64,000 bases of DNA from an uncultured Verrucomicrobia subdivision 3 bacterium (GCA_903835255.1 CAILMI010000012.1:120761-184760); one strand, 5' to 3'. Positions 10,443 to 19,611 are shown, numbered from the stretch's first letter. Made by a program: numbers and translations. Notes: generated by a model not told the origin, from the letters alone.

Positions 10443-11246
10443 ATGGCCAAACAAAAAAATTATCTCGCGTTCGGTGCGGTCGGTCTGGTGGCACTGCTGA
10501 TGTTCAGCCTTCCGCCGGAGACGACCAACCGTATCAAACAGTCCATTGGCAGTCTGTTTCTGCCGTTGGTGGGCGTGGCGGGCACCGCTCAACAGCTGCC
10601 GGTTGCGGCGGCGGACGCGATTTTGTCCCGGCGCGGACTCCTCCAACTGACGGAAACCCTCCGGCACGAAAACGACCAGCTCAAAGTTCAGGCGCTGCAA
10701 TCCGCCGCCACCCTCCGCGAGAACGACCAGCTCCGCAGCTGGCTCGGGCGCCAGCGGGAACTGCCTTGGAAACTCAAATTCGCCAGGGTCATCCTGCGCG
10801 ACCCGGCCAACTGGTGGCACACGGTGGAAATTGACCTGGGCAGCCGGGACGGCATCACCAACAACCAGCCGGTGCTGACCGCCGAAGGCTTGGTGGGCCG
10901 TATCTCCTCCGTTGCCCTCACCCGCTCCCAAGTGGTGCTCCTCAGTGACCCCAACTGCAAGGCGTCGGGCCTCGTGGAAAACCCCGCACACGATATCGGC
11001 GTGATCAGTGTCGGCGGGCCGCTCGACCCCTCGCTGGTCCATCTCATCTATCTTTCCGGAAGCGCTAATCTGAAACCCGGCCAGAACGTCTTCACCAGCG
11101 GCCTCGGGGGTGTTTTTCCAAAGGGCATCCCGATTGGCCAGGTGGTGGATTCGCGACCGGTGGACTTTGGCCTCTACACGGAGGCCCGTGTGAAACTGGC
11201 AGCCAATCTGGGCGCACTGGAACAGGTCTGGGTGCTGATGAAATGA
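10443..11246 (+). CDS. mreC: rod shape-determining protein MreC
   Basis: A 267-residue membrane-anchored periplasmic scaffold of the elongasome. A short cytoplasmic start (MAKQKNYLAFG) leads into one membrane helix to about residue 25. Next come a helix with coiled-coil character (LTETLRHENDQLKVQALQSA) and the beta-domain carrying RVILRDPANWWHTVEIDLG, DGITNNQPVLTAEGLVGRI, SQVVLLSDPNCKASGLVEN and the late TSGLGGVFPKGIPIGQV signature. It lies 79 bp after mreB and 100 bp before mreD. The order and family motifs make the call secure. Confidence 0.95.
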   Translation: MAKQKNYLAFGAVGLVALLMFSLPPETTNRIKQSIGSLFLPLVGVAGTAQQLPVAAADAILSRRGLLQLTETLRHENDQLKVQALQSAATLRENDQLRSWLGRQRELPWKLKFARVILRDPANWWHTVEIDLGSRDGITNNQPVLTAEGLVGRISSVALTRSQVVLLSDPNCKASGLVENPAHDIGVISVGGPLDPSLVHLIYLSGSANLKPGQNVFTSGLGGVFPKGIPIGQVVDSRPVDFGLYTEARVKLAANLGALEQVWVLMK

Positions 11247-11346
11247 ACCCCCTGATACAATCCATCCCCGACCGCCCCGGCCTGACTGCCCGCGCCGCGG
11301 ACGCATTGCGTCTTCTCGTCCCGAGCGGGTCGGAGGTTCCTTGCTG

Positions 11347-11898
11347 ATGAATGCCCTGCAGACCATCCTGATTTTGGCCTTCGCATTCCTGGCCGTGTTC
11401 GGCGAAGCTCTGCTTCCCGGCGTGCGCCGACTGCTCGGGGCGCAGGTGGACTTGCTGCCGGTGCTGATGGTCTACGCCGCCCTGAATGCCAGCCTGCTGA
11501 CCGTGACGCTGCTTGCCGTCCTGGGCGGGCTTTGCTTCGACGCCCTTTCCGCCAACCCGCTGGGCATCACCCTGCTGCCACTATTCACAGTGGGGCTGGC
11601 GATTTTTTCGAAGCGCGAATTAATCCTGCACACGCTGCCCTTTGCGCAGATCGTCCTCGGAGCCGCCGCAAGCGCCGCGGTCCCCGCCTTGACCGTGCTG
11701 CTGCTGCTCTCAGGGGGGCAACAGCCGCTGCTCGGCTGGGGCTCGCTCTGGCAGTGGCTGGTGATGACCTTGGGCGGAGCGGCGGCGGCGCCATTTGTTT
11801 TCGCCCTGTTCGCGGGCTGTCACCATGCGCTCGGCCATCCGCCGCGAACTGAAACCAGCTTCCGTGCCGACCGCGAAATCCACCGCGGCAGATCCTGA
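11347..11898 (+). CDS. mreD: rod shape-determining protein MreD
   Basis: A 183-residue integral membrane protein with five or six hydrophobic segments, such as TILILAFAFLAVFGEALL and LLTVTLLAVLGGLCFDAL, placed between mreC and the PBP2 gene, the standard position of mreD. MreD sequences diverge strongly, so identity rests on context, length and topology. A GGAGG ribosome site at 11332-11336 is well spaced to the ATG at 11347 and too close to the TTG at 11341, so the ATG is used. The C-terminal tail is polar and basic. The stop is 1 bp before the mrdA start. Confidence 0.85.
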   Translation: MNALQTILILAFAFLAVFGEALLPGVRRLLGAQVDLLPVLMVYAALNASLLTVTLLAVLGGLCFDALSANPLGITLLPLFTVGLAIFSKRELILHTLPFAQIVLGAAASAAVPALTVLLLLSGGQQPLLGWGSLWQWLVMTLGGAAAAPFVFALFAGCHHALGHPPRTETSFRADREIHRGRS

Positions 11899-11899
11899 G

Positions 11900-13933
11900 A
11901 TGCTCATTATCGACCAACTGAAAAAGAACGACCCGCACCTCCGCCTGGTGGCGCTGGTCCTGGCCGGGGGTCTTTTGGTCCTGCTAGCGGGCCTGTGGTG
12001 GGTGCAGATTGTTTCCGCGAACGAATACCAATCGCATCTGCAAACCCAGGCGTATCGCACAATCCGGATCCCCGCCGTGCGCGGGAAAATCCTCGACCGG
12101 GAGGGGCGGGTGCTGGCCGAAAACCGGCCGCGCTACAATCTGTGCCTTTATCTGGACGACTTGCGCAAGCCCTTCGACGCGGCCTATGCGCCGCTCCGCA
12201 AGCAAGCGCTCGCCGGGCAAAGGGCTGCCATCGCTGCTGAGGAAAAAAAGCTCGGCCGGGGGCTCACGAAATCCGAACGGAAAAAGTTCGCCTTCGCTAA
12301 AGACCAGGTCGAGCGCCTCCGCGCGCAATCCCGGCTGGGCGTCGTTACCGCGCTTGCGACTCGAATCGGCCAGGCGCTGGGCCAGCCATTGACGGTGGAT
12401 GCCGGCCGGTTCGAGCGGGCCTACCAAAAAACACGGGCCCTGCCCTATCCGCTGCTGCCCAACCTCAGCGAAGCGCAGATCGCACGCTTTGAGGAGGCGT
12501 TCACCAACGGCTTCGGAGCGGATCTGGAATTGCAGGCGGCGCGCATTTATCCCTTCGGCGAAACAGCGGCCCATGTGCTGGGCTATTTGCGGAGCGACGA
12601 CAGTTCGGCGGAGGGCGAGGAATCCTATTTCTCCTACCGGCTGCCCGATTACCGGGGCGTGGTCGGGGTTGAGGCCGGCTACGACGCCCAACTCCGCGGA
12701 ACGGCCGGAGCGCAATCGGTGCTGATCAACAGCCAGGGCTATCGCCAGTCGGAGAACCTCTGGAACCATCCCGAACCGGGCCAGAATGTCGTGCTCACCA
12801 TCGATCAGGACCTCCAGCAGGCGGCCGAACATGCGCTGATGGCGCGCCGGGGCGCAGAGGCGCGCGGAGCCATTGTCGTCATGGACGTGCATACCGGGGA
12901 CGTGCTGGCGCTGGTGTCCTCGCCGGCGTTCGACCCGAACGATTTTGCAAAGGGCATCTCGCAGGAAAAGTGGAACCGTCTGCAACAACTCTCAGCGGAA
13001 AAAAACCGAGCCACCTACGAAAACTATGCGCCGGGCTCCATTTTTAAAACCGTTGTCGCGCTGGCCGCCCTGGAAGGCGGGCTGGATCCCGCCGAAGTAT
13101 TTCACGTGCAGGCCAACCCGGAAAATCCGGCCCGGGGGGTTTTTTATGTGGGGCGCCGGGCAATCAAGGACACGGCGGCGCCGGGCGATTACAATTTCCA
13201 GAAAGCGTTCATCCATTCCAGCAATTCCTATTTCATCACCAACGGCTTGCGGGCGGGCCCTGAAAGCCTCATCCGCCTGGGGGAGAAATTTCATCTGGGA
13301 GAACGCACCGGGCTGTTCGCCGGACAGGAGACCCGCGGCAATTTTCCAAGCCAGGCCCGGGTGAATTCCCGCGACTGGCGGGACGGCGATACGGCAAACC
13401 TGTGCATCGGGCAGGGCGAGGTCGCCGTGACCCCGATCCAGATGGCGGTGATGACTTCGGCGATTGCCAACGGCGGCAAAGTGCTGTGGCCGCGGCTGGT
13501 GGACCGCATTCTGCCGCAGGATCCGGCAGCGGGTGAAACGGCCGCTCACTTTCCCTCCGGGGTCGTGCGGGACGAACTCGGCGTGAGCGCCCGCAGCCTA
13601 AAAATCCTGCATGCGGCCATGCGCGCCGACGTGCAGAGCACTGACGGCACGGGCTACGACGCCTTTCACCATGGGGGTGAATTGAAACTGTCGGTGTGCG
13701 GCAAGACCGGCACAGCTCAGGTGCAGGATGCAGCCAACAAGCTGACGGGTTACACGTTCTGGTTCGCCTCGTTCGCCCCGTATGAAACTCCTCGTTACGC
13801 CGTCGTGGTCATGGTGGAATCCGAAAGCGGCGGGTCGGGCGGCACGGTGTGTGCGCCCATCGCCCGCGACATTTATGAGGCGCTCTTGAAAAAAGAAAAC
13901 ATCCGCCCGGGAAACGCCCTGGCCCAAAATTAA
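11900..13933 (+). CDS. mrdA: penicillin-binding protein 2 (elongasome transpeptidase)
   Basis: A 677-residue class B PBP, the transpeptidase partner of RodA in lateral wall synthesis. One membrane helix (LVALVLAGGLLVLLAGLWW) is followed by the pedestal with PAVRGKILDREGRVLAENRP and YPFGETAAHVLGY, then the transpeptidase domain. Active-site motifs are SIFK with Ser380, SSN at 440-442 and KTG at 602-604. A charged stretch at residues about 115-150 (EEKKLGRGLTKSERKKFAFA) lengthens the pedestal relative to E. coli PBP2 (633 residues). The start at 11900 sits 1 bp past the mreD stop; an in-frame ATG at 11825, inside mreD, would add 25 basic residues and cannot be excluded. Confidence 0.95.
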   Translation: MLIIDQLKKNDPHLRLVALVLAGGLLVLLAGLWWVQIVSANEYQSHLQTQAYRTIRIPAVRGKILDREGRVLAENRPRYNLCLYLDDLRKPFDAAYAPLRKQALAGQRAAIAAEEKKLGRGLTKSERKKFAFAKDQVERLRAQSRLGVVTALATRIGQALGQPLTVDAGRFERAYQKTRALPYPLLPNLSEAQIARFEEAFTNGFGADLELQAARIYPFGETAAHVLGYLRSDDSSAEGEESYFSYRLPDYRGVVGVEAGYDAQLRGTAGAQSVLINSQGYRQSENLWNHPEPGQNVVLTIDQDLQQAAEHALMARRGAEARGAIVVMDVHTGDVLALVSSPAFDPNDFAKGISQEKWNRLQQLSAEKNRATYENYAPGSIFKTVVALAALEGGLDPAEVFHVQANPENPARGVFYVGRRAIKDTAAPGDYNFQKAFIHSSNSYFITNGLRAGPESLIRLGEKFHLGERTGLFAGQETRGNFPSQARVNSRDWRDGDTANLCIGQGEVAVTPIQMAVMTSAIANGGKVLWPRLVDRILPQDPAAGETAAHFPSGVVRDELGVSARSLKILHAAMRADVQSTDGTGYDAFHHGGELKLSVCGKTGTAQVQDAANKLTGYTFWFASFAPYETPRYAVVVMVESESGGSGGTVCAPIARDIYEALLKKENIRPGNALAQN

Positions 13934-13977
13934 GATGAAACCCCCAGCCCTCAACCTTCAGCGGCCCGACATGCGCC

Positions 13978-15189
13978 ATGGTTGATTCTGCCCTCAACGA
14001 ACGCGAGCCGAAGCTCGACCGGCTGCAGTTGGTGGCGGTCGCCCTGCTGATGCTGATCGGCGCGCTCTTCATTTACAGTGCGACGATGTCGACCTCGGGG
14101 GCGGTCGCGTTGCCGTGGCAGGATCAGGTTTGGATCCGGCAGATGGTCTGGTATGCCTTGGGGTCCGGGGTGGGGGTGGTTTTGTGCCTGGTGGATTACC
14201 ACACGTTGGCGCGCTGGGCGTTCGTGGTGTATGGCGCGGCGATTTTCTTTTTGGTCCTCGTCCTGATTCCGCACATTGGCACCACGCACGGCTGGGGGGC
14301 GCAACGCTGGATTGACTTGGGCTTCTTCCAGTTTCAGCCGAGCGAATTCGCCAAGCTCGCCTTCATCCTTGCCGCGGCCCATTATCTGAGCCGTCCGGTG
14401 GAGGAGTTGCGCGAGCGACGGGTATTCTGGCGGGGCATCGGGCTGATTGTACTGCCGTTCGTCCTGATTTTGAAGGAGCCGGACCTGGGGTCGGCGCTGG
14501 TTTTGATTCCGACGGGCCTGGTGATGATGCTGGCGGCCGGCACGCCCAAGCGCTATGTGCTCCAACTGGTCGGCGTTGTGGGCGTGCTCGCGGCGCTGTT
14601 GCTGGTGGATATCCTGTTTGCGCCGCCGCGCTGGCAGGTGCCCATGCAAACCTACCAGCGCCACCGGCTGCTGGTCTATTTCGGCCAGGATTTTGCTGCG
14701 GCCGGAGCCAGCCCTGCGGAACGGGCGCAAGCGCGCCAGCTTCAATTTGATAAGTCGTATCAAGTCACTCAGGCGCTGATTTCGGTCGGCTCCGGCGGCC
14801 TGCTGGGCAAGGGCTGGGGCAAGGGCGACCAGACGGCGCTGGGGTTTTTGCCGCCGGGGGCGGCGCACAATGATTTCATTTTCTCCGTCATTGCCGAGGA
14901 GGAAGGATTCGTCGGCTCCGTTGTGGTGCTGACGCTGTACACGGTGATTCTCTTCACTGGTTTGAGAATTGCCGGCCGGGCGCGCGATCGCTTGGGCAAA
15001 CTCGTGGCGGTGGGCGTCGTGACGCTCCTGTTTAGCCACGTTTTCGTGAATATCGGCATGAACATTCGCATCGTCCCGGTGACGGGCATCCCACTGCCGC
15101 TGTTAAGTTATGGCGGGTCTTCAGTGCTGTGCTCGTTGATCGCGCTGGGCCTGATGCAAAACGTCCACATCCATCGAAGAGGATATTAA
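13978..15189 (+). CDS. rodA: rod shape peptidoglycan glycosyltransferase RodA
   Basis: A 403-residue SEDS-family protein with about ten membrane helices that polymerises lipid II together with PBP2. Conserved marks are RWIDLGFFQFQPSEFAKLAF (residues about 110-129), the Asp-bearing LKEPDLGSALVLIPTG near 164, GSGGLLGKGWGKGDQT near 271, and FSHVFVNIGMNIRIVPVTGI with PLPLLSYGGSS near the end. The stop codon and the ATG of rne are separated by a single base, so rne is translationally linked. Confidence 0.97.
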   Translation: MVDSALNEREPKLDRLQLVAVALLMLIGALFIYSATMSTSGAVALPWQDQVWIRQMVWYALGSGVGVVLCLVDYHTLARWAFVVYGAAIFFLVLVLIPHIGTTHGWGAQRWIDLGFFQFQPSEFAKLAFILAAAHYLSRPVEELRERRVFWRGIGLIVLPFVLILKEPDLGSALVLIPTGLVMMLAAGTPKRYVLQLVGVVGVLAALLLVDILFAPPRWQVPMQTYQRHRLLVYFGQDFAAAGASPAERAQARQLQFDKSYQVTQALISVGSGGLLGKGWGKGDQTALGFLPPGAAHNDFIFSVIAEEEGFVGSVVVLTLYTVILFTGLRIAGRARDRLGKLVAVGVVTLLFSHVFVNIGMNIRIVPVTGIPLPLLSYGGSSVLCSLIALGLMQNVHIHRRGY

Positions 15190-15190
15190 T

Positions 15191-17164
15191 ATGAGCAACA
15201 ACAATAACAACTTCTCGCGGCGCCGCCGCGGTATGCGTTTCAAGCCCAAGGGCGGGCTGGGCCCGAATCCGCAGCGAACCGACCGCGATGCCAGCCAGGC
15301 CCGCGCCGAAGTCGTGGCCGAGCAGGGCGGCGATGAGCGCCTGTTTGAAAAACGGCACCACGCCGAAATTGAACGTGCTGAAAACATCGCCGCCGGCCTG
15401 CCGCCCCAGGGCGCGCCCGAGCCGGCCGCGCCGCACGCGCACGACGCGGACAAGAAAGATTTCCGCGAGCCGCATCTCGACACTCCCGCCGTGGTGGAGG
15501 AGGAGAAATTCGCCCCGGTGGCCTTCAAGGAGCAGCCCAAGGGCCTTGTCGAAAGCATCAAAGCCGCCGCCGTCAACCTCGTCAAAAAAGTCCAGAAGCT
15601 CATCCGTCCGGAGAAGAAAATCCACAAGGAGGTCGTCATCAATGCCGAGACCCTCGAAACCCGCGTCGCGGTGACAGAGGACGGCAAGCTTGAAGAATTC
15701 AACATCGAGCGCACCTCCGAGGAGCGCCTGGTCGGCAGCATCTTTAAGGGCAAGGTGCGCAACCTCGAGGACGGCCTCAAGGCGGCGTTCGTGGACATCG
15801 GGTTCGAGAAAAACGCCTTCCTGCATTACTGGGACATCGTGCCGAACCAGTTCGACAGCGGGGTGGAAATTGTTGAGCGCGAAGGCAAGCGCCGCGACAA
15901 GCCGAAAATCACGCAGCGCGACATCCCGCGCCTGTATCCGCCCGGCAGCGAAATCATCGTGCAGGTCACTAAGGGGCCGATCAGCACCAAGGGCCCGCGC
16001 ATCACGACCAATCTGGTCCTGCCCGGACGGTACCTCGTGCTGCTGCCTAACTCGGATCAATGCGGCATCTCTCGCAAGATTGAAAGCCAGGAGGAACGCA
16101 AGCGGCTGAAGAAGATCCTCCGCGAGCTCGCCATCCCCGACGGCATGGGGGTCATCATGCGCACCGCCGGCGAGGGCCAGCAGTTGCGCTATTTCGTGCG
16201 CGACCTCGCGCTGCTGCTCGAGGAATGGCGCGAAGTCCAGGAAAAGATCAAACGGCAGCCGATGGCGACGTGCGTTTTCCAGGAGCCCGACCTGATCGAG
16301 CGCACCGTGCGCGACTTCCTCACGGAGGACGTCGAGCGGATCGTGGTGGACAATCAGAAGGCCTACGACCGGATGTGCGAGATGATCTCCAAGATCTCGA
16401 AGCGGTCCGCCAGCAAGATCAAGTTCTATTCCGAGGCCCAGCCGGTATTTGACCGCTTCAACATCAGCAAGCAACTCGAGAACACTTTCTCGCGCCAGGT
16501 GCATCTGAAGGGAGGCGGCTACATCGTCATCGATGAAACCGAGGCGCTGGTGGCGGTGGACGTGAACACCGGCCGGCATAAGGGCGGGCGCGATCAGGAA
16601 GCCACCATCCTGAAGGTGAATCTCGAGGCCGCCGAGGAATTGTGCCGCCAGCTCCGGCTCCGCAACATGGGCGGCCTCATCGTGCTCGACTTCATCGACA
16701 TGAAATCACGGCGCGACCAGCAGCAGGTCTATACGCGGGTGAAGGACGGCCTGCGCCGCGATAAGGCCAAGACGCACATCCTGCCCATCTCCCAGCTCGG
16801 CCTGATGGAAATGACCCGCCAGCGCCACAGCGAAAGCGTCCGGTCCGCTGTCTATGATGACTGCCCTTATTGCAAGGGCCGCGGCAAGGTCAAGAGCGTC
16901 GTGACTATGAGCGTGGAGATCCAGCGCAAGCTGCAGGAGATCCTCAAGAAGCGGACCCGGGATGAGAACGACTTCCAGCTGCGCATCGTCGTGCATCCCA
17001 CCGTGCTCGACCGCCTGCGCACGGAGGACGAGAAACATCTCATCGAGATGGAGAAGCGCTACTTCGGCAAACTCTCCTTCCGAGCCGACACCGGCATGCA
17101 CGCCGAACAGTTCAAGATCGTCAACGTCCAGTCCAACGAGGAGCTGGCGAACGTCGGGGCCTGA
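15191..17164 (+). CDS. rne: ribonuclease E/G family endoribonuclease
   Basis: A 657-residue RNase E/G that cleaves single-stranded RNA in mRNA decay and rRNA/tRNA maturation. Residues 1-150 are a polar, basic extension (NNNFSRRRRGMRFKPKGG) without a counterpart in E. coli RNase G. The catalytic part begins near EVVINAETLETRVAV, with the S1-like segment GSIFKGKVRNLEDGLKAAFV. The Mg-binding Asp457 is in VDVNTGR and Asp500 in LDFIDMKS. The Zn-link CPYCKGRGK at 558-566 allows dimer-of-dimers formation. The short C-terminus after the small domain resembles RNase G more than RNase E. It closes the mre-rod cluster and is followed by a strong hairpin. Confidence 0.95.
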   Translation: MSNNNNNFSRRRRGMRFKPKGGLGPNPQRTDRDASQARAEVVAEQGGDERLFEKRHHAEIERAENIAAGLPPQGAPEPAAPHAHDADKKDFREPHLDTPAVVEEEKFAPVAFKEQPKGLVESIKAAAVNLVKKVQKLIRPEKKIHKEVVINAETLETRVAVTEDGKLEEFNIERTSEERLVGSIFKGKVRNLEDGLKAAFVDIGFEKNAFLHYWDIVPNQFDSGVEIVEREGKRRDKPKITQRDIPRLYPPGSEIIVQVTKGPISTKGPRITTNLVLPGRYLVLLPNSDQCGISRKIESQEERKRLKKILRELAIPDGMGVIMRTAGEGQQLRYFVRDLALLLEEWREVQEKIKRQPMATCVFQEPDLIERTVRDFLTEDVERIVVDNQKAYDRMCEMISKISKRSASKIKFYSEAQPVFDRFNISKQLENTFSRQVHLKGGGYIVIDETEALVAVDVNTGRHKGGRDQEATILKVNLEAAEELCRQLRLRNMGGLIVLDFIDMKSRRDQQQVYTRVKDGLRRDKAKTHILPISQLGLMEMTRQRHSESVRSAVYDDCPYCKGRGKVKSVVTMSVEIQRKLQEILKKRTRDENDFQLRIVVHPTVLDRLRTEDEKHLIEMEKRYFGKLSFRADTGMHAEQFKIVNVQSNEELANVGA

Positions 17165-17187
17165 GCCTCAACGGCAGTTAATAAACG

Positions 17188-17221
17188 CCAAACGCCCCGC
17201 GAATCCTCGCGGGGCGTTTGG
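17188..17221 (+). terminator. intrinsic terminator-like hairpin after rne
   Basis: A perfect 14-bp stem with CCAAACGCCCCGCG on the left arm and a 6-nt loop lies 23 bp after the rne stop. The right arm ends in GTTTGG with only a short T run, so it may rely on stem strength. It probably ends the mreB-rne transcript. Confidence 0.75.
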
Positions 17222-17293
17222 GTTTCCGGGGGGATTTCCAGCCGGCGGGATATCGGTTTTTAAAATTACAGGAAAGGCGAATGCCCCCGGGAA

Positions 17294-17719
17294 TCAATCC
17301 GGTTGCCGGAAGACTGCAAAGGAGTTTTCCTCCTGCACGTTGGTCACCAGTGTCTGGTCTTTGCCCACCGACTGGGTGATTTTTCCGCGGTGAATCAGCG
17401 TCAGCTCCACCCGCTCCCCGCCCAGGTTTTTCACAACCATCTCACTGCCGCCCAGCACCAGGCGCTTGTCCTCCCCTTTCGCTAGAGAAAACCGCTCGGT
17501 CCGGAGGATGTAATAATTCCCCCATTTGAGCGGGAGCCGTTTGAGTTTTTTCTCGATCTGCGGTGAAACCGGGGTGCCGTGGATCTGCGGGTCATTGGAA
17601 CCCACCACCAGCTGCGCCTCCAGTTTCAAAGGGGCGTCAGCAGCGAGCGCGCCCGCGCACAGGAGAAAAAAAAGGGCGGTGCAGACCCGTCGGGCTGAAA
17701 AAATGAGGGGGATGTTCAT
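17294..17719 (-). CDS. small secreted protein of the sigma/anti-sigma operon
   Basis: A 141-residue protein with a signal peptide (CTALFFLLCAGALAADAP, cleavage near residue 27) and a mature part of about 115 mostly beta-prone residues (VVGSNDPQIHGTPVSPQIEK). No known domain is recognised. It lies 3 bp downstream of the anti-sigma gene on the same strand, so it is probably the third cistron of the sigma factor operon and could be a periplasmic modulator or a target of the sigma factor. Function is unknown. Confidence 0.6.
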   Translation of the reverse strand: MNIPLIFSARRVCTALFFLLCAGALAADAPLKLEAQLVVGSNDPQIHGTPVSPQIEKKLKRLPLKWGNYYILRTERFSLAKGEDKRLVLGGSEMVVKNLGGERVELTLIHRGKITQSVGKDQTLVTNVQEENSFAVFRQPD

Positions 17720-17722
17720 GGG

Positions 17723-18244
17723 TTAATTGACGGCGTTCGGCTTCGGATTTCGCGCGGGATCGCTCCCCGCCGCAGGGGAGAACCACACGAGGGTCGTGCC
17801 TTCGCGGACGTCACGATAAATGGTCGCATCCCCATCGGCCAGTATCGTTTCCACGACGGGGGCGCCGGCGTCCATCAGCGCCTCCACAGGGGCCGTCCGG
17901 CCATGAAAATAAGCCGCCACGCCCGCGATAACCAGCCCGACAGCGGCAGCCGGCAGAATCCAGCGGCGCAGGACGACAGCGAGGGATGCTTTGGGGCGCG
18001 GGGTCAACCGGAGTTCGAGCCGCTGGATCTCGCGCTCGATCTTCGACCAGAAAAATTCGCGCGACTCCGGCAGGCCCGCCCGCGGCCCGGATTGGGCTAG
18101 GGCCTGTCGAGTGTTTTTCAGTTCCGCGAGCAGGCCCGCCGCGGCGGAGTCGCGCTGGGTCCAGGACAGAGTTTCCCGAGCCTCGCGCTCTGGCAATTCC
18201 CCGTCGAGGAGGGCCTGCACTTTCAGTTGTTCTTCCGGATTCAT
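17723..18244 (-). CDS. putative membrane anti-sigma factor
   Basis: A 173-residue protein with a cytoplasmic N-terminal part of about 90 residues (QLKVQALLDGELPEREARE, the common start of zinc-less anti-sigma domains), one membrane helix at about 93-113 (WILPAAAVGLVIAGVAAYF), and a 60-residue periplasmic tail. The HxxxCxxC zinc motif is absent. It overlaps the ECF sigma factor gene by an ATGA junction, the classic sigma/anti-sigma arrangement. The periplasmic tail (VVETILADGDATIYRDVREG) may carry the signal-sensing part. The role is inferred from context and architecture. Confidence 0.75.
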   Translation of the reverse strand: MNPEEQLKVQALLDGELPEREARETLSWTQRDSAAAGLLAELKNTRQALAQSGPRAGLPESREFFWSKIEREIQRLELRLTPRPKASLAVVLRRWILPAAAVGLVIAGVAAYFHGRTAPVEALMDAGAPVVETILADGDATIYRDVREGTTLVWFSPAAGSDPARNPKPNAVN

Positions 18245-18834
18245 GATTCTTCTCTGGCCGACGCCAGCAGCGCGGCCATCTTCCGCCGGGCATAATACAG
18301 CCGCGACATCACCGTGCCCACCGAGCAGCCCACCGCGGCGGCGACGGCCTTGTATTCCATGTCCTCAAACTCGTGCAGCACCAGAACCGTCCGGTGCTCC
18401 GGGGTCAACTGGCCGAGCGCCGCGTCAATTTTTTTGCGCAACTCGGCGCGTTCCAAGCCGGCAGTGGGGTTTAGATTCACCACGGGCATGTGCCGTTCCA
18501 CGCCGCCCCTTTCCTCCTCCAGCTCCTCGATGGAATCCGTGCGGTGCCGCTTCTGCCGCCGCAGGTGGTCGAGGCAGAGGTTGATGACGATGCGCGTCAT
18601 CCAGGTCGCGAAGCGGGATTCGCCCTGAAACTGTGCGAGCCGCTGCCAGCCCTTAACCCAGGCTTCCTGTGAAAGATCCACCGCATCCTGCTCATGACGA
18701 GTCAGGCTCAGGGCGCGGGCGTAAAGGGAATCCCGATGCCGGAAGACCAACTCCTCAAACGCCGCCAGATCGCCTTGCCGGGCGGCTTTCACCAACGCTT
18801 CGTCATCGGCAGAGGAATGATTCATTCCAGACAC
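18241..18834 (-). CDS. ECF-type RNA polymerase sigma factor
   Basis: A 197-residue sigma-70 family factor of the ECF class. The sigma-2 region spans about residues 22-92, with FEELVFRHRDSLYARAL and DAVDLSQEAWVKGWQRL (core-binding and -10 recognition). The sigma-4 region at about 130-190 has LGQLTPEHRTVLVLHEF and the helix-turn-helix YKAVAAAVGCSVGTVMSRLY. Translation may start at GTG 18834 or at ATG 18825; neither has a clear ribosome site. It is first in a three-gene operon with an anti-sigma factor and a secreted protein. The target promoters and signal are unknown; self-transcription is typical for the class. Confidence 0.9.
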   Translation of the reverse strand: MSGMNHSSADDEALVKAARQGDLAAFEELVFRHRDSLYARALSLTRHEQDAVDLSQEAWVKGWQRLAQFQGESRFATWMTRIVINLCLDHLRRQKRHRTDSIEELEEERGGVERHMPVVNLNPTAGLERAELRKKIDAALGQLTPEHRTVLVLHEFEDMEYKAVAAAVGCSVGTVMSRLYYARRKMAALLASAREES

Positions 18835-18872
18835 GAATTAGACGCCGCCCGGGAGGACTTATTCAAGGCGCA

Positions 18873-19556
18873 CTACAGTTTTCCCTTGGTGCTGGGCAGC
18901 TGGCCAGCGATGCGCGGGTCCCGCGCGCAGGCGGCGTCGGCGGCGCGGGCAAAGGCCTTGAACAGGCCCTCGACGATGTGATGGGGCTCATCGCCGTAGA
19001 GCAGTTCCAGGTGCAGATTGCAGCGGGCTTCATTGGTGAAGCCCTGGAAAAATTCACGGGCGAGGCCGAAACGGAAAGCGCTGGAGGCGTCCTGCTGCTT
19101 TTCCGCCGCAGTGATTTTTTTCTGGGAAAAACAGTCGAGCCCGCGCCAGACGAGATGGGGCCGCCCGCTGAAATCGATGACGCACCGGGCCAGGCATTCG
19201 TCCATTGGCACGTAAGCCTCGGCCGGGGGCAGTGCAACCGACCCTTTCTCCCGGGGTGACCGGGGGGCGTGCCACCCGTAGCGGCGGATGCCGCGCTTGT
19301 CGCCGAGCGCGAGCACAAACGCCTGCCCGAGAGCAATGCCGCAGTCTTCGACGGTGTGATGCGCGTCCACCTCCAGATCACCCTGGCACTGGAGCTGCAA
19401 ATCCAGGGTCGCGTGCTTGGCGAACAGCGTGAGCATGTGGTCAAAGAATGCGATGCCCGTTTTGATTTTAGATTTGCCAGAGCCGTCCAGATTGAGGCGG
19501 ATCTTGATTCGGGTTTCCTTAGTGTTGCGCGTGAGTTGAGACGACCGAGCTTTCAT
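18873..19556 (-). CDS. hisB: imidazoleglycerol-phosphate dehydratase HisB
   Basis: A 227-residue monofunctional dehydratase making imidazole-acetol phosphate in histidine synthesis; it lacks the phosphatase half of E. coli HisB. Metal-binding motifs are DAHHTVEDCGI (about residues 64-74) and the C-terminal PHHIVEGLFKA; FFDHMLTLFAKH and SGRPHLVW are also standard. Start is the Met at 19556. Residues 95-113 (between RRYG and AYVPMDE) form a 19-residue insertion that ordinary HisB proteins lack at this loop, encoded by 19218-19274. No other his gene is nearby. Confidence 0.93.
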   Translation of the reverse strand: MKARSSQLTRNTKETRIKIRLNLDGSGKSKIKTGIAFFDHMLTLFAKHATLDLQLQCQGDLEVDAHHTVEDCGIALGQAFVLALGDKRGIRRYGWHAPRSPREKGSVALPPAEAYVPMDECLARCVIDFSGRPHLVWRGLDCFSQKKITAAEKQQDASSAFRFGLAREFFQGFTNEARCNLHLELLYGDEPHHIVEGLFKAFARAADAACARDPRIAGQLPSTKGKL

Positions 19557-19611
19557 GGCGGGGATTAAATCAAAGCGCGCGGCGAAAAACAAACCGCAAT
19601 CAGTAGGGGGT

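Noticed and set aside
15032..16579. 515-residue open frame antisense to rne
   Set aside because: Covers conserved rne sequence on the other strand and shows no family motif.
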